Positions 28,633-41,545 of a DNA stretch of 64,000 nucleotides are shown here, in pieces. The stretch is from Mesopusillimonas faecipullorum. Its GTDB lineage: Bacteria; Pseudomonadota; Gammaproteobacteria; Burkholderiales; Burkholderiaceae_B. The notes below the pieces were generated by a model that saw only the letters and a list, made by a program, of their open reading frames with translations, did not search any database and was not told where the DNA came from. The translations under genes were made by a program, and so were the position numbers. The DNA lies in contig NZ_JACDXW010000002.1 in NCBI RefSeq assembly GCF_020539505.1, positions 124,001-188,000 on the forward strand, in the 5' to 3' direction. The first letter of the stretch is position 1. Every line of letters starts with the position of its first letter.

Positions 28633-29936
28633 GTCAACAGCAGTCGTTCAAAAAAGTCAGTGCCATTACCGGCATGAAAGATATCCTGCCGGGCGAAAGC
28701 GCGCGCTGGGAGCACCTAGAGGCCATCGTGCGCGATTGGCTGGCAGCCTACGGTTACCGCAATTTGCGTGCGCCTGTACTCGAGCACACGCGCCTGTTTG
28801 CACGCGGCATAGGCGAAGTCACCGACATCGTCGAAAAAGAAATGTATTCGTTTACCGATGCGCTTAACGGCGACATGCTGACGATGCGGCCCGAGTTTAC
28901 AGCCGGTATGGTGCGTGCCACGATAGAGCACAACCTGTTGTACGAGCGCCCACAGCGTGTCTATGCCATGGGCCCGGTTTTCCGTCATGAGCGGCCCCAG
29001 CGTGGGCGCTATCGGCAGTTTCACCAGATCGACGTCGAAGCCTTGGGGTTTGCCGGGCCGGACGTCGATGCCGAGTTGATTCTGATGTTGGCGCGTCTGT
29101 GGAAACTTTTGGGTCTGAAAGACGTACGCCTCGAGCTGAATTCGCTGGGCTTGCCCGAAGAGCGTGCAGCCCATCGCCAAGCCCTGGTGGCGCACCTCGA
29201 AACCCACATCGACGTACTTGACGAAGAGGCGCGTCGACGCATGCACACCAATCCCTTGCGTGTGCTAGACACCAAGAACCCCGCCATGCAAGAAATGGCC
29301 AACAGCGCGCCACGTCTGTTTGACTTTCTGGGCGAACAATCGCGCGCGCATTTCGATGGGGTTTGCGAACGCTTGCACGACGCCGGCATCAGCTACACGC
29401 TCAACCCACGTCTGGTGCGCGGGCTCGATTACTACAACCTGACCGTTTTCGAGTGGACAACCGACAGACTGGGCGCCCAAGGCACGGTATGTGGCGGCGG
29501 TCGTTATGACGGCTTGCTAGAGTTGTTGGGCGGCAAGCCGGCCCCTGCCGTAGGCTTTGCCATCGGCATGGAGCGTTTGCTTGACCTCTGGGAGCAAGAC
29601 GCTAGCTACGATACGCCGGCTGAATGCGATGTCTACTTCGTCCATCAGTCCGAAGCGGCCCAGCGGCAGGCTATGCGTTTGGCTGAGCTTCTGCGCGACG
29701 CCGGGCTCAAGGTCATGGTGCATGCCGGTCCCTCTGGTTTCAAGGCTCAGTTCAAACGTGCCGATCTCAGCGGCGCTGCAGCTGCGGTTATCTTGGGGGA
29801 CGCAGAGCTGCAAAGCGGGCGCGCCAGTGTGAAATGGCTGCGTCAAGAACAAGCCGACAATCAAGAGCAGCAGCAAGAGATGCCGTTCGGTCAACTGGTA
29901 GAATTTTTGCAATCCAGATGTAAGCAAAAGGTTTAA
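28629..29936 (+). CDS. hisS: Histidyl-tRNA synthetase
   Basis: A 435-residue class II synthetase. Motif 1 region begins [19 protein letters not shown]. The motif 2 loop appears as [19 protein letters not shown], the His-specific block as [15 protein letters not shown], and motif 3 as [12 protein letters not shown]. The C-terminal anticodon-binding domain is present ([20 protein letters not shown]). It overlaps ispG and precedes yfgM by 8 bases. Confidence 0.96.
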   Translation: MSQQQSFKKVSAITGMKDILPGESARWEHLEAIVRDWLAAYGYRNLRAPVLEHTRLFARGIGEVTDIVEKEMYSFTDALNGDMLTMRPEFTAGMVRATIEHNLLYERPQRVYAMGPVFRHERPQRGRYRQFHQIDVEALGFAGPDVDAELILMLARLWKLLGLKDVRLELNSLGLPEERAAHRQALVAHLETHIDVLDEEARRRMHTNPLRVLDTKNPAMQEMANSAPRLFDFLGEQSRAHFDGVCERLHDAGISYTLNPRLVRGLDYYNLTVFEWTTDRLGAQGTVCGGGRYDGLLELLGGKPAPAVGFAIGMERLLDLWEQDASYDTPAECDVYFVHQSEAAQRQAMRLAELLRDAGLKVMVHAGPSGFKAQFKRADLSGAAAAVILGDAELQSGRASVKWLRQEQADNQEQQQEMPFGQLVEFLQSRCKQKV

Positions 29937-29944
29937 ATAAAAGC

Positions 29945-30580
29945 ATGGCATACGATCTAGAAGAACAGGAGAAGCTCGACGCACTCAAGGCATGGTGGGA
30001 CCGCTACGGTACTCTGTGCGTCGTTATTGTGTGTGTGACAGTTGCCGTTTTGGCGAGCTGGAGAGGCTGGCAGTGGTATCAAAACCACCAGGCAGCCCAA
30101 GCCATGAGCTACTTTGAAGCGCTTGAAACCGCCGTAGCCGAGCAGGACGAAGATGCGGTAGGCAGGCTCAAGGCTGCCAGCGCTACTTTACGTGCCGACT
30201 TTCCTTCTTCGGGTTATACCTCCCGAGGGGTGCTGGTGGCGGCTCAAGTTCTGCAAGCTCGGGGCGAACCCGATGCGGCGCGCGAGCAGCTTGAATGGCT
30301 GGTCAAGAACGGCAAAGATTCCGCTTTGGTGCCCGTGGCGCAACTGCGCTTGGCTGGTCTGCTCATGGCGCAATCGCAGTACGATGAGGCTTTAGCCCAG
30401 CTGCAGAACCCCCCCGCAGCCTTCGTGGCGCTCTTTGATGATCGTCGTGGCGACGTGCTTGCCGCACAGGGTAAGATGGAAGAAGCCCGCACGGCCTGGG
30501 AAGCTGCCATGGCTGGTCTGAAAAACGATCCCTTGCAATCCGTTATCGAACTTAAACTCGATGCCAGCCGTGGAGCCTGA
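29945..30580 (+). CDS. yfgM: YfgM-family TPR membrane protein
   Basis: A 211-residue protein with a short cytoplasmic N-terminus (AYDLEEQEKLDALKAWWDRYG), one membrane segment (about residues 22-38) and a periplasmic helical domain of TPR type. It matches YfgM, an ancillary partner of the SecYEG translocon and periplasmic chaperones. Its place between hisS and bamB is the conserved one. The next frame opens 20 bases before its stop. Confidence 0.9.
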   Translation: MAYDLEEQEKLDALKAWWDRYGTLCVVIVCVTVAVLASWRGWQWYQNHQAAQAMSYFEALETAVAEQDEDAVGRLKAASATLRADFPSSGYTSRGVLVAAQVLQARGEPDAAREQLEWLVKNGKDSALVPVAQLRLAGLLMAQSQYDEALAQLQNPPAAFVALFDDRRGDVLAAQGKMEEARTAWEAAMAGLKNDPLQSVIELKLDASRGA

Positions 30581-30584
30581 TCTG

Positions 30585-31748
30585 ATGTCCAAGCGTATTC
30601 ATCGACCCTTGCGTGTCATACGGAACCTGGCACTGAGCGCCACGGTGGCGGCGCTGGCGGGTTGCAGCATGTTTTCGTCCAAAGATGCACGCTACGAGCC
30701 CAGTCCGCTTACCGAATATGCGCCAGGCGCATCGGTAAATGTCATCTGGACGGCTTCCGTAGGCCGGGGCAGTGGTAGTAGCTTTGCGCCAGCTGTGGCT
30801 GGCGGCTGGGCTTATGCTGCCACGCCTAATGGCACGGTGACAAAGCTAGACTTAAGCAGCGGTGCGATTCAGTGGCAGGCCAACATATCGCCCGACCTCT
30901 CTGCGGGTGTGGGTAGCGATGGCCAGACAACCGCTGTGGCGGCAGTCGATGGTTCCATCATTGCCTTTGACGATAATGGCAACGAAAAATGGCGTACGCG
31001 CGCAACCGGTCGGGTAGATATCCCTCCTGCGGTTGGCGCGGGCGTAGTTGTCGTGCGCAGCAGCGATTATCGTATCCAGGCCTTCGACGCGGAAACCGGC
31101 GAAGCTATCTGGAACGTCCAGCGGCCCGGGCCCGCCTTGGCGCTCAAGACCAATATGCGCATGATCATCATCGAAGGTCTGGTCATATCGGGCTTGCCCA
31201 ATGGCCGACTGATTGCGATTGGCGCCCAAGATGGCTCTGTACAATGGGAGGGTATCGTCTCGATCTCTCGCGGCGCCACCGACCTTGAGCGCATCAGCGA
31301 CATCGTCGGCGAACCCCAGGCGCAAGGCCCCATACTTTGCGGCGTGGCGTATCAAGGCAACATCACTTGCTTTAACGTTGCGCAGGGCGGTTACCCCCTT
31401 TGGGAGCAACCTTTTTCCAGCACGACCGGTTTGGGCAGTGATCGCGTCAATGTTTACGCCGCCAATCAAACCAGCGTGGTTCATGCTTTCCAAATTGAAA
31501 CAGGCGAGCCCACCTGGAGCCAGGCCGACCTGCGTAATCGACGCCTGACCTCTCCTGCGGTCGTGGCGCCCGGCATTCTGGTAGGCGATTATCAAGGCTA
31601 TGTTCACGTGCTGGCACGTACTGATGGCGCGCTGCTGGGCCGTACCCAGCTAGGCGGTGGCGCCATCGTCTCTCCACCTTTGGCCACTGATCGTGGCGTG
31701 CTGGTGCAAACCGGCAGTGGTAACTTGGCACTCATTGGTGTGAATTGA
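30585..31748 (+). CDS. bamB: Outer-membrane assembly lipoprotein BamB
   Basis: A 387-residue lipoprotein of the BAM complex. The signal peptide ends in a lipobox (LAGCSMF). Eight-bladed beta-propeller repeats are visible as recurrent W-rich PQQ-like strands ([47 protein letters not shown]). The ATG at 30585 is chosen over 30561, which would lie inside yfgM. Its stop overlaps the der start. Confidence 0.93.
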   Translation: MSKRIHRPLRVIRNLALSATVAALAGCSMFSSKDARYEPSPLTEYAPGASVNVIWTASVGRGSGSSFAPAVAGGWAYAATPNGTVTKLDLSSGAIQWQANISPDLSAGVGSDGQTTAVAAVDGSIIAFDDNGNEKWRTRATGRVDIPPAVGAGVVVVRSSDYRIQAFDAETGEAIWNVQRPGPALALKTNMRMIIIEGLVISGLPNGRLIAIGAQDGSVQWEGIVSISRGATDLERISDIVGEPQAQGPILCGVAYQGNITCFNVAQGGYPLWEQPFSSTTGLGSDRVNVYAANQTSVVHAFQIETGEPTWSQADLRNRRLTSPAVVAPGILVGDYQGYVHVLARTDGALLGRTQLGGGAIVSPPLATDRGVLVQTGSGNLALIGVN

Positions 31749-33178
31749 AACAGACCACGTTTAAACCCGTTGTCGCGCTGGTTGGGCGCGCCAACGTTGG
31801 CAAATCCACGCTCTTCAACCGTCTCACCCGTTCGCGGGCGGCGTTGGTCGCCAACTTTCCCGGCCTGACCCGCGATCGTCACTACGGCGAAGGGCGCTTG
31901 GGCGACCGTCCGTATCTGGTAGTAGATACCGGCGGCTTCGAACCCGTGGCTAAAGAGGGCGTCGTCGTCGAGATGGCGCGCCAAACTCAGCAGGCTATCG
32001 CCGAAGCTGACGTCATTATTTTTCTGGTCGATGCGCGTGCCGGTATCAGTGCGCAGGACCATGACATTGCCGCCTTGTTGCGCCGTATCGGTCGGCCAGT
32101 GCTGCTGGCCGTCAATAAGGCCGAGGGCATGCGCCATGCTGCTTCAGTCATGGAGTTCCACGAACTGGGCTTGGGCGAGCCTTTCGCGATTTCAGCTTCG
32201 CACGGCGATGGCGTGGGCGAACTCATGGCAGACGCCTTATCGCACCTGCCCGATGTCAGCGCCGCTTACGCCGATCAAGCAAGTGTGCTTGCCGACGATG
32301 AGGTCGAGCAAGAAGGCAACGAACAAGAAGCGCCTGCTGAGTCTGAAGAAGCGACCGAAGAGGTCGCCGACCATCGTATCAAACTGGCTATTGTCGGTCG
32401 CCCTAATGTGGGCAAGTCTACCCTTGTTAACGCTTTGCTTGGTGAAGAGCGCGTCATTGCCTTCGATATGCCGGGCACCACGCGTGATGCGATCGAGATA
32501 CCCTTCGAGAAAGGCGACAAGTCTTATACCTTGATCGACACGGCAGGTTTGCGTCGGCGGGGTAAAGTATTCGAAGCCATAGAAAAATTCTCGGTCATCA
32601 AAACCTTGCAAGCCATCGAAGCTTGCAACGTAGTGGTTTTGTTGCTTGACGCTCAGGCTGATATTTCCGATCAGGACGCTCATATCGCGGGCTTCGTTGT
32701 CGAATCCGGTCGTGCCGTGGTGGTGGTGATCAATAAGTGGGATGGTCTTTCCGCAGAGCGCCGAGAGCGCGTACGCAAGGAACTCGAGCACAAGCTGCGC
32801 TTCTTGAGCTTTGCCCAGATACTCACTATCTCCGCCCTGAAAGGGCAGGGCATCCCTGCCGTGCTTCGCGCGGTCAATGCCGCACATAAGGCGGCGTTTT
32901 CCAAGCTTTCCACCCCCAGGCTAACTCGCGTGCTGCACGACGCTGTGGCGCAGCAACCGCCACCGCGTAAAGGCATTTTTCGGCCCAAGATGCGCTACGC
33001 TCACCAAGGTGGGCAGAATCCGCCGCTCATCGTGGTGCACGGCAATGCGCTCGAAGGGGTGTCGGATTCTTACAAGCGCTATCTCGAAGCTCGATTCCGC
33101 GAGGTGTTCAAGTTGGATGGCACGCCCTTGCGCATCGAATTCAAGTCTTCACATAATCCTTATGTCCAAGGTGATTGA
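31745..33178 (+). CDS. der: Ribosome-associated GTPase Der (EngA)
   Basis: A 477-residue protein with two tandem GTPase domains and a KH-like C-terminus, needed for 50S assembly. The first P-loop reads GRANVGKST (residues 14-22), with Ala in place of the usual Pro; the second reads GRPNVGKST (about 219-227). G3 and G4 motifs follow (DTAGL, NKWD). An acidic linker joins the two G domains. The start is a TTG at 31745 overlapping the bamB stop (TTGA); no in-frame ATG or GTG fits. Confidence 0.95.
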   Translation: MKQTTFKPVVALVGRANVGKSTLFNRLTRSRAALVANFPGLTRDRHYGEGRLGDRPYLVVDTGGFEPVAKEGVVVEMARQTQQAIAEADVIIFLVDARAGISAQDHDIAALLRRIGRPVLLAVNKAEGMRHAASVMEFHELGLGEPFAISASHGDGVGELMADALSHLPDVSAAYADQASVLADDEVEQEGNEQEAPAESEEATEEVADHRIKLAIVGRPNVGKSTLVNALLGEERVIAFDMPGTTRDAIEIPFEKGDKSYTLIDTAGLRRRGKVFEAIEKFSVIKTLQAIEACNVVVLLLDAQADISDQDAHIAGFVVESGRAVVVVINKWDGLSAERRERVRKELEHKLRFLSFAQILTISALKGQGIPAVLRAVNAAHKAAFSKLSTPRLTRVLHDAVAQQPPPRKGIFRPKMRYAHQGGQNPPLIVVHGNALEGVSDSYKRYLEARFREVFKLDGTPLRIEFKSSHNPYVQGD

Positions 33179-34255
33179 GTGAGCCGTTTCTGGAGCGATC
33201 ACGTAGCGCAACTTTTGCCCTACGTGCCGGGCGAGCAGCCTAAGGTGGCTGATCTGCTCAAGCTGAACACCAACGAGAACCCCTACGGTCCATCGCCTAA
33301 GGCGGTGGCAGCCATGCAAGCGTGCATCAACGATGGTCTGCGCTTGTATCCCGATCCCGAATCGTCGGAACTGCGGGCCTCGCTGGCACACGGCTGGGGC
33401 TTGAAACCCGAGCAAGTGTTCATCGGTAATGGTTCCGACGAGGTCTTGGCGCACGTGTTTCATGGGTTTTTCCTGAGGGCAGGGCGCCCGGTGTTGATGC
33501 CGGACATCACCTACAGCTTTTATCGCACCTACAGTCAGCTGTACGATGTGCCCCAGAAGTTGGTCCCCCTGGCAGACGATTTTCGTATTGAAGTTGACGA
33601 CTATCTGGCTGATTTCGGCGTAGAGCCTGCAGCCATTATTTTCGCCAATCCGAATGCGCCCACCGGCATCACTTTGCCTTTGGACGACATTCGGCGCCTG
33701 GCACAAGGCCGGCCCGATACCCTTATCGTCGTCGACGAAGCCTATGTCGAATTCGGCGCCGAATCGGCGGTGGCGTTGTTGGCCGAGCACGACAATATCC
33801 TGGTGATTCACACCTTCTCCAAGTCACGCTCACTGGCAGGCTTGCGCGTGGGCTATGCCTTGGGCAGCCCGCAGCTTATAGAAGGCCTGGTACGTGTTAA
33901 AGACAGCTTTAATTCCTACCCGCTGGATAGAGTTGCGCAGGTTGGGGCGACAGCGGCTTTTAATGATCGCGAGTATTTCGAGCATACGCGGCAAGCCATT
34001 ATGCAAGCGCGTGAAACACTGGTCGAAGACCTTAACGAGCTGGGTTTCCAGGTGCTGCCCAGCTTGGCCAATTTTGTTTTTGCCCGTCATCCTCAGCATG
34101 CAGGCGCCGACCTTGCCGCAGCACTGCGCCAAAAGCACATCTTGGTGCGTCGCTTCTCTGCGCCGCGCATAGAAAATTTTCTACGCATAACAGTGGGTAC
34201 GCCTGCAGAGTGCCGGCGTCTTGGTGATGCCTTGCGCGAGCTTCTGAAGCCCTGA
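33179..34255 (+). CDS. hisC: Histidinol-phosphate aminotransferase
   Basis: A 358-residue PLP enzyme converting imidazole acetol-phosphate and glutamate to histidinol phosphate. The N-terminal [15 protein letters not shown], the FANPNAPTG motif and the PLP-lysine site [15 protein letters not shown] are clear. It starts with GTG immediately after the der stop. Its place between der and hfq, away from a his operon, is usual for this group of betaproteobacteria; a second hisC elsewhere is possible. Confidence 0.93.
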   Translation: MSRFWSDHVAQLLPYVPGEQPKVADLLKLNTNENPYGPSPKAVAAMQACINDGLRLYPDPESSELRASLAHGWGLKPEQVFIGNGSDEVLAHVFHGFFLRAGRPVLMPDITYSFYRTYSQLYDVPQKLVPLADDFRIEVDDYLADFGVEPAAIIFANPNAPTGITLPLDDIRRLAQGRPDTLIVVDEAYVEFGAESAVALLAEHDNILVIHTFSKSRSLAGLRVGYALGSPQLIEGLVRVKDSFNSYPLDRVAQVGATAAFNDREYFEHTRQAIMQARETLVEDLNELGFQVLPSLANFVFARHPQHAGADLAAALRQKHILVRRFSAPRIENFLRITVGTPAECRRLGDALRELLKP

Positions 34256-34472
34256 TTGCTGTTTCTCAGGCCTGTATTTCAGCCCATTTTGCCTGGTCTG
34301 CGGAATTTCTTTTCCCAAAACATGGAACCTGCTGTGGTTTGTGCAGTCTCAAGAAGGGCTCGGTGACAAAATAATGGCACTGACCGCCAAGCTTGCATGG
34401 CGGAGTGGGGGAAAACCCTGTAAAGTATCCCTCTTAGCAGTTTTCAATAACAACGCAATTGGAGTCTAACCA

Positions 34473-34706
34473 ATGAGCAATAAAGGGCAAATACTACAAG
34501 ATCCGTTCCTGAACGCCTTGCGCAAGGAACACGTGCCCGTATCCATCTACTTGGTCAATGGTATCAAGCTACAAGGTCAAATCGAATCCTTCGACCAATA
34601 CGTGGTTCTGTTGCGAAACACTGTTACTCAAATGGTGTACAAGCACGCCATTTCTACCGTGGTGCCGTCGCGTCCTGTCAACTTCCAGCAAGAAGTTGAC
34701 GAATAA
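34473..34706 (+). CDS. hfq: RNA chaperone Hfq
   Basis: A 77-residue Sm-like hexamer subunit that pairs small RNAs with mRNAs. The Sm1 segment ([25 protein letters not shown]) and the Sm2 signature YKHAIST (about residues 55-61) are intact. The variable C-terminal tail is short. Ahead of it lie 217 non-coding bases, including a possible -10 (TAAAGT, 34421-34426), so it may have its own promoter. Confidence 0.97.
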   Translation: MSNKGQILQDPFLNALRKEHVPVSIYLVNGIKLQGQIESFDQYVVLLRNTVTQMVYKHAISTVVPSRPVNFQQEVDE

Positions 34707-34747
34707 GCCGTTTGCGCGCAACTGCGGGCTCAAGTTTTATGACAGCT

Positions 34748-34785
34748 ACCCGCCGGCCTTCATGGCTGGGCGGGTGCTTTGCTTT
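34748..34785 (+). terminator. Possible terminator or attenuator between hfq and hflX
   Basis: ACCCGCC (34748-34754) pairs with GGCGGGT (34769-34775), with extra pairing in the loop. It is followed by a broken T-rich run (GCTTTGCTTT), so it may end part of the hfq transcripts. Confidence 0.4.
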
Positions 34786-34826
34786 ATGCGGCAGACATAC
34801 GATCGTTCTATGACCGGAAACAAGTC

Positions 34827-35933
34827 ATGAAGGTGCTGATCATCAGCGTGGACATGGGCGACGCCGACTACGCCGCTCATGCAGAAGAGTTTGTCATGCT
34901 TGCCGAGGGGGCTGGTGCTCAAGTCATGGCCAGCATTCGCGTCAAGCGTGATCGTCCGGATGCCAAGTATTTCATAGGTAAAGGCAAGCTTGAAGAGGCG
35001 GTAGCGCTGGCTGCCGAACACGACGTTGATCTGGTGTTGTTCGATCAGCCTCTGTCGCCCGCACAACAGCGCAACCTAGAGCGTGAGTTCAGTCTGCGGG
35101 TAGTGGATCGCGTCGCACTGATTCTGGATATTTTTGCGCTGCGCGCCAAAAGTCACGAAGGTAAGTTGCAGGTTGAGCTAGCCCAGCTGCAGCACCTGGT
35201 CACGCGTCTGACGCGTATGTGGACTCACCTGGAGCGCCAGCGCGGCGGGATAGGCATGCGAGGGCCGGGTGAATCCCAGCTTGAGATGGACAAGCGCATG
35301 ATCGGGGATCGCGTGCGCGCACTGAAAGAAAGGTTGGACAAGGCTCAACGCCAACGTGTAACACAGCGTCGTGCGCGTGCACGCGGAGGCGCTTTGTCTG
35401 TGTCTTTGGTGGGCTACACCAATGCGGGCAAATCTACTTTGTTCAACGCTTTGACGCGTGCGGGCGCCTATGCGGCAGATCAGTTGTTTGCTACGCTGGA
35501 CACCACCACGCGTCGTTTATGGATAGAGGGAGCGGGCCAAGTCGTGGTGTCGGATACCGTGGGTTTTATTCGCGATTTGCCGCCCACGCTGATTGCCGCG
35601 TTCAGGGCCACCCTTGAAGAAACGGTGCATGCCGATTTGCTCTTGCACGTGATCGACGCTTCCAGTCCTCAGCGCGATGAGCACATTCAAGAAGTCAATA
35701 AAGTGTTGACTGATATCGGTGCCGATAAAATTCCGGTGATTCCGGTTTATAACAAAATAGATATGGTGGGGCTTGAGCCCCGAGTCGAGCGCGATGAACA
35801 TGGTACCATTGCGCGAGTATTTGTTAGCGCCCTGGGGCGGGCCGGGCTGGATGGTTTGCGTGGGGCGATCGTCGAAGTCGGTCAATTAGCGAGAGATGAT
35901 GCGCTTGATGTCGAAGATATACAACCTGAATGA
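34827..35933 (+). CDS. hflX: Ribosome-associated GTPase HflX
   Basis: A 368-residue HflX, which splits stalled ribosomes. The N-terminal domain (YFIGKGKLEE, VLFDQPLSPAQQRNLERE) and a Gly-rich linker (GGIGMRGPGESQLEMDKR) precede the G domain with P-loop GYTNAGKST and NKID. The ATG at 34827 gives the family's usual start (MKVLIISVDM); an ORF start at 34779 adds 16 unlikely residues. Its end overlaps the hflK start. Confidence 0.93.
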   Translation: MKVLIISVDMGDADYAAHAEEFVMLAEGAGAQVMASIRVKRDRPDAKYFIGKGKLEEAVALAAEHDVDLVLFDQPLSPAQQRNLEREFSLRVVDRVALILDIFALRAKSHEGKLQVELAQLQHLVTRLTRMWTHLERQRGGIGMRGPGESQLEMDKRMIGDRVRALKERLDKAQRQRVTQRRARARGGALSVSLVGYTNAGKSTLFNALTRAGAYAADQLFATLDTTTRRLWIEGAGQVVVSDTVGFIRDLPPTLIAAFRATLEETVHADLLLHVIDASSPQRDEHIQEVNKVLTDIGADKIPVIPVYNKIDMVGLEPRVERDEHGTIARVFVSALGRAGLDGLRGAIVEVGQLARDDALDVEDIQPE

Positions 35934-37212
35934 TCCGGGCTGGGGTAAAAACGGCGGGAAGAATGATTCCGAACCGCCGCGTCGCCCAGCTGGCAACCGC
36001 CCGGGCTCGCCCGATCTAGACGAAGTCTGGAGAGATTTCAACAATCGCCTGGGGAATGTCTTCGGGCGAGGTGGGCGTGGCGGCAACGGCCAAGGTGGTG
36101 GGGGTGGTGGTGCCTCGCTTCCTAAAGGCTCGCCCAAAATGTTCGTCGTAGGCCTGCTGGTATTGGTGCTGTTGTGGCTGGCTAGCGGCTTTCTCATCGT
36201 GCAGGAAGGCCAGGTAGCTGTTGTGACGCGCTTTGGCAAGTACGTCAAAACCCTGACGCCAGGCCTGCAATGGCGTATGCCGTATCCCATAGAAGCCGAT
36301 CAAGTCGTCAATATTGCTCAGCTTCGCACCTTCGAGGTGGGTTATCGGGGTAGCGTGCGCAATAAGGTATTGCCCGAGTCACTGATGCTGACGACCGACG
36401 AAAACATCGTTGACGTTCAGTTCGTCGTGCAATATCGCCTGAATCCTGAAGGCGCGCCCGACTATCTCTTCAAAACGGTGCATCCCGACGAATCCGTGCG
36501 CCAGGCCGTAGACACCGCCATGCGCGAAGTCGTTGGCCAGCAGCCCATGGATTCCGTGTTGTATTCCGGTCGTACCGAGATTGCCGCACGCGTGTTGCGT
36601 TCAGCGCAACAGATTCTCGATCGCTATAAAACCGGCATCCAGATCAGTACCGTGGCTATCCAGAACGTGCAGCCGCCCGAGCAAGTTCAAGCAGCGTTCG
36701 ACGATGCCGTCAAGGCAGGTCAAGATCGCGAGCGTCTGATCAACGAAGGTAATGCTTACGCCAGCCGTGTTCTGCCTGAAACCCAAGGTCAGGTAGCCCG
36801 TATGCTTCAAGAGGCCGAGGGTTATCGCGCCAAGGTGGTGGGGGACGCTCAGGGTGATACCGCGCGCTTCCTGAGTGTGGAAGGTGAGTACGTGAAGGCG
36901 CCTGAAGTCACCGGTGACCGCATGTACCTCGACACCATGCACTCCGTCTTGCAGCGTTCGGGCAAGGTATTGCTGGATACCGCCGAGGGCAACAATATGC
37001 TGTACTTGCCGCTCGATAAAATCGCCGGGCGTGTGGCGGCTGAAGCTGCAAACAGCAGCCCAGAAGCGCAGGCCGAGCGCGCCGCCACCGGCGGTGCCAA
37101 GCAGGTTCAGCAGGGCGGTACTGGTACGCCGGCGCCGCGTTCTTCCGGAAGTGGTCTGTATGGTTCTGGTGCATCGTCCAACGGCGATCTCACCAATCCC
37201 TATTCACGCTAA
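35908..37212 (+). CDS. hflK: FtsH-protease modulator HflK
   Basis: A 434-residue SPFH/prohibitin membrane protein that with HflC surrounds FtsH. A Gly-rich hydrophilic N-terminus (residues 1-75) leads to one membrane segment (about 78-97) and the SPFH domain (IVQEGQVAVVTRFGKYV). The family's Gly/Ser-rich tail is at the C-terminus. The ATG at 35908 lies within the last codons of hflX. hflC follows after 14 bases. Confidence 0.94.
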   Translation: MSKIYNLNDPGWGKNGGKNDSEPPRRPAGNRPGSPDLDEVWRDFNNRLGNVFGRGGRGGNGQGGGGGGASLPKGSPKMFVVGLLVLVLLWLASGFLIVQEGQVAVVTRFGKYVKTLTPGLQWRMPYPIEADQVVNIAQLRTFEVGYRGSVRNKVLPESLMLTTDENIVDVQFVVQYRLNPEGAPDYLFKTVHPDESVRQAVDTAMREVVGQQPMDSVLYSGRTEIAARVLRSAQQILDRYKTGIQISTVAIQNVQPPEQVQAAFDDAVKAGQDRERLINEGNAYASRVLPETQGQVARMLQEAEGYRAKVVGDAQGDTARFLSVEGEYVKAPEVTGDRMYLDTMHSVLQRSGKVLLDTAEGNNMLYLPLDKIAGRVAAEAANSSPEAQAERAATGGAKQVQQGGTGTPAPRSSGSGLYGSGASSNGDLTNPYSR

Positions 37213-37226
37213 TACCGGAGCCTGTC

Positions 37227-38105
37227 ATGAATCGATTGTTGCCTTACTTGATCGGCCTGGTCGTCCTGCTGGTCGTGGCGTCTTCTTGCGTATTCGTCGT
37301 CAAAGAAAAAGACGCGGCCCTGGTGTTTGCACTGGGCGAGGTCAAAGAAACCATTACCGAGCCAGGCTTGTATTTCAAGCTTCCTCCTCCTTTGCAGAAC
37401 GTGGTCTTCCTCGACAAGCGTCTGCAAACCATAGAAACCAAAGATCCCGAGCGTATCCAGACGGCCGAGAAAAAGAACTTGCTGATCGACTCTTTCGTCA
37501 AGTGGCGCATTGTTGATCCCCGCCAGTTCTACGTCACCTTCGGCAACAATACTCGTGCGGCTGAAGAACGCTTGGGCGCACAGATTCGCGATGCCCTTAA
37601 CGCATCGGTCAACGTGCGTACTGTCAAAGAAGTCGTGTCCAGCGAACGTGCGGCCATTATGTCCGAAGTGCTGGAAAACGTAGACAAGCGCGCCAAGCCT
37701 TTGGGCGTTGAAGTCGTCGACGTACGGTTGCGCCGCATCGAGTTTGTACCCGAGATTTCCGAGTCGGTGTATAGACGCATGGAAGCCGAACGCAAGGAAG
37801 AAGCCAACCGGCTGCGCGCTTCGGGCTCGGCTGATAGCGAACGAATTCGTGCTCAGGCCGATCGTCAGCGCCAAGAGCTGCTGGCCAAGGCTTATGCCGA
37901 GTCGCAAGGTATCCGAGGCGAGGGCGATGCCAAAGCGGCGTCCATCTATTCTGACGCATACGGCAAGAACCCCGAGTTCTATCGTTTTTACCGTAGTCTG
38001 GAAGGTTACGATGGTGCTTTCGGCGGCGAAGACGATGTGCTTGTTATCAGCCCAGAGTCCGATTTCTTCCGCTATTGGAAAGGGGCAGAACCCGTTAAGC
38101 CCTAA
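37227..38105 (+). CDS. hflC: FtsH-protease modulator HflC
   Basis: A 292-residue SPFH protein, partner of HflK. A membrane anchor sits at residues 5-24 (LPYLIGLVVLLVVASSCVFV); the SPFH core (DAALVFALGEVKETITEPGLYFK, split by strands) and the coiled-coil region (ERKEEANRLRASGSADSERI) follow. The small DUF2065 gene often found after hflC is not present; a terminator and a possible promoter occupy the gap to hisZ. Confidence 0.95.
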   Translation: MNRLLPYLIGLVVLLVVASSCVFVVKEKDAALVFALGEVKETITEPGLYFKLPPPLQNVVFLDKRLQTIETKDPERIQTAEKKNLLIDSFVKWRIVDPRQFYVTFGNNTRAAEERLGAQIRDALNASVNVRTVKEVVSSERAAIMSEVLENVDKRAKPLGVEVVDVRLRRIEFVPEISESVYRRMEAERKEEANRLRASGSADSERIRAQADRQRQELLAKAYAESQGIRGEGDAKAASIYSDAYGKNPEFYRFYRSLEGYDGAFGGEDDVLVISPESDFFRYWKGAEPVKP

Positions 38106-38123
38106 AGGGGCTGCGTACGGCGG

Positions 38124-38152
38124 TTGGTTTTGCGCGCGCAACGCGCTACAAT
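38124..38152 (+). promoter_or_regulatory. Possible promoter ahead of hisZ-purA
   Basis: TTGGTT (38124-38129), a 17-base spacer and TACAAT (38147-38152). A transcript starting near 38159 would run straight into the hairpin at 38179, which raises the question of attenuation. Confidence 0.5.
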
Positions 38153-38178
38153 ACGCCGTAAGTTGAAAACACACCGCA

Positions 38179-38218
38179 AGCGATTGGCGGGCTTACGCCC
38201 CCCAGTCGCTTTCTTTTT
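38179..38218 (+). terminator. Strong intrinsic terminator between hflC and hisZ
   Basis: A 14-position stem with one mismatch (38179-38192 against 38197-38210), a TTAC loop and a T-rich run (38210-38218). It probably ends the long hfl transcript and may also regulate entry into hisZ. Confidence 0.8.
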
Positions 38219-38249
38219 GGGTAACTGAAGACCTGTTCGGGGCTGTTTG

Positions 38250-40809
<2,560 letters not shown>

Positions 40810-40865
40810 TCCCCAGGCTGGTTTATTATTTTATCCATCTACTTAACGATGAACCGGAGCGCCAT

Positions 40866-41408
40866 ATGAGCCTGCCACCTAGCACCGATCGTGACCTCTG
40901 GGTCAGTTGGGACGACTACAACGCCATCATCGAACGCTTGGCGCTTGATATTCATGAGTCGGGGTGGCAGTTCGATAAAATCGTGTGTCTGGCGCGTGGT
41001 GGCATGCGCGTCGGAGACGTGTTGTCGCGTATCTTCGATGTGCCTCTGGGGATTCTTGCCACCAGCAGCTATCGCGAAGCTGCCGGTACGCAGCAGGGGG
41101 CGTTGGATATTGCCCAGTTCATCACCATTACGCGCGGCACGCTGGACGGCAAAGTGTTGCTTGTAGACGACATGGTCGACACGGGCCTTACCTTCAGTCG
41201 TGTGAACGAGCATTTACAGACGCAGTTTCCCGCCATTACCGAACTGCGCACAGCGGTGTTGTGGTGCAAAGGGCATTCCAAGGTAACGCCAGACTACTAT
41301 GTCCAGCATCTGCCTACCAATCCCTGGATACATCAACCCTTCGAAGATTACGACAGCTTACGGCCCCATCAGTTGGAAGCCTGGATGCGAAAAGGGCAGA
41401 GTCGCTGA
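40866..41408 (+). CDS. Purine-type phosphoribosyltransferase
   Basis: A 180-residue type I phosphoribosyltransferase. The PRPP-binding motif is visible as KVLLVDDMVDTGLTF (about residues 96-110). The N-terminal flexible loop region and the ARGGMRVGDVLSRI segment are typical of xanthine/hypoxanthine-type enzymes. It follows purA closely (56 bases), consistent with purine salvage. The exact base it uses cannot be told from sequence. Confidence 0.87.
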   Translation: MSLPPSTDRDLWVSWDDYNAIIERLALDIHESGWQFDKIVCLARGGMRVGDVLSRIFDVPLGILATSSYREAAGTQQGALDIAQFITITRGTLDGKVLLVDDMVDTGLTFSRVNEHLQTQFPAITELRTAVLWCKGHSKVTPDYYVQHLPTNPWIHQPFEDYDSLRPHQLEAWMRKGQSR

Positions 41409-41413
41409 TTTCG

Positions 41414-41422
41414 TGCTAGAAT
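41414..41422 (+). promoter_or_regulatory. Extended -10 promoter of the rpsU-dnaG-rpoD operon
   Basis: TGCTAGAAT at 41414-41422 is identical to the extended -10 of rpsP. No good -35 is visible. It gives a leader of roughly 150 bases before rpsU. Confidence 0.55.
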
Positions 41423-41472
41423 CTTCTGTTATGTTTAACTTGGCGTGGGGTTTGCTTGCGCCTAGCTTGTAA

Positions 41473-41545
41473 AAGCGAATGGCCGCTTAAAGCTAACGCC
41501 TGGTTTGGCTTAAACAAACCATGTGGCTTGAACCCCATGTTTTTT
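41473..41545 (+). promoter_or_regulatory. Hairpin-rich rpsU leader with overlapping alternative stems
   Basis: Three stems follow one another. AAGCG/CGCTT is at 41473-41488. TGGTTTG/CAAACCA is at 41501-41521, a perfect 7 bp. CATGTGG/CCCCATG is at 41520-41539, with one mismatch, followed by six T (41540-41545). The second and third share bases 41520-41521 and cannot form fully together, so they resemble an antiterminator/terminator pair ahead of rpsU. Confidence 0.45.

Noticed and set aside
34384-34403. CCGCCA/TGGCGG hairpin downstream of hisC as a terminator
   Set aside because: The stem is only six pairs with no T-run, and it lies close to the presumed hfq promoter.
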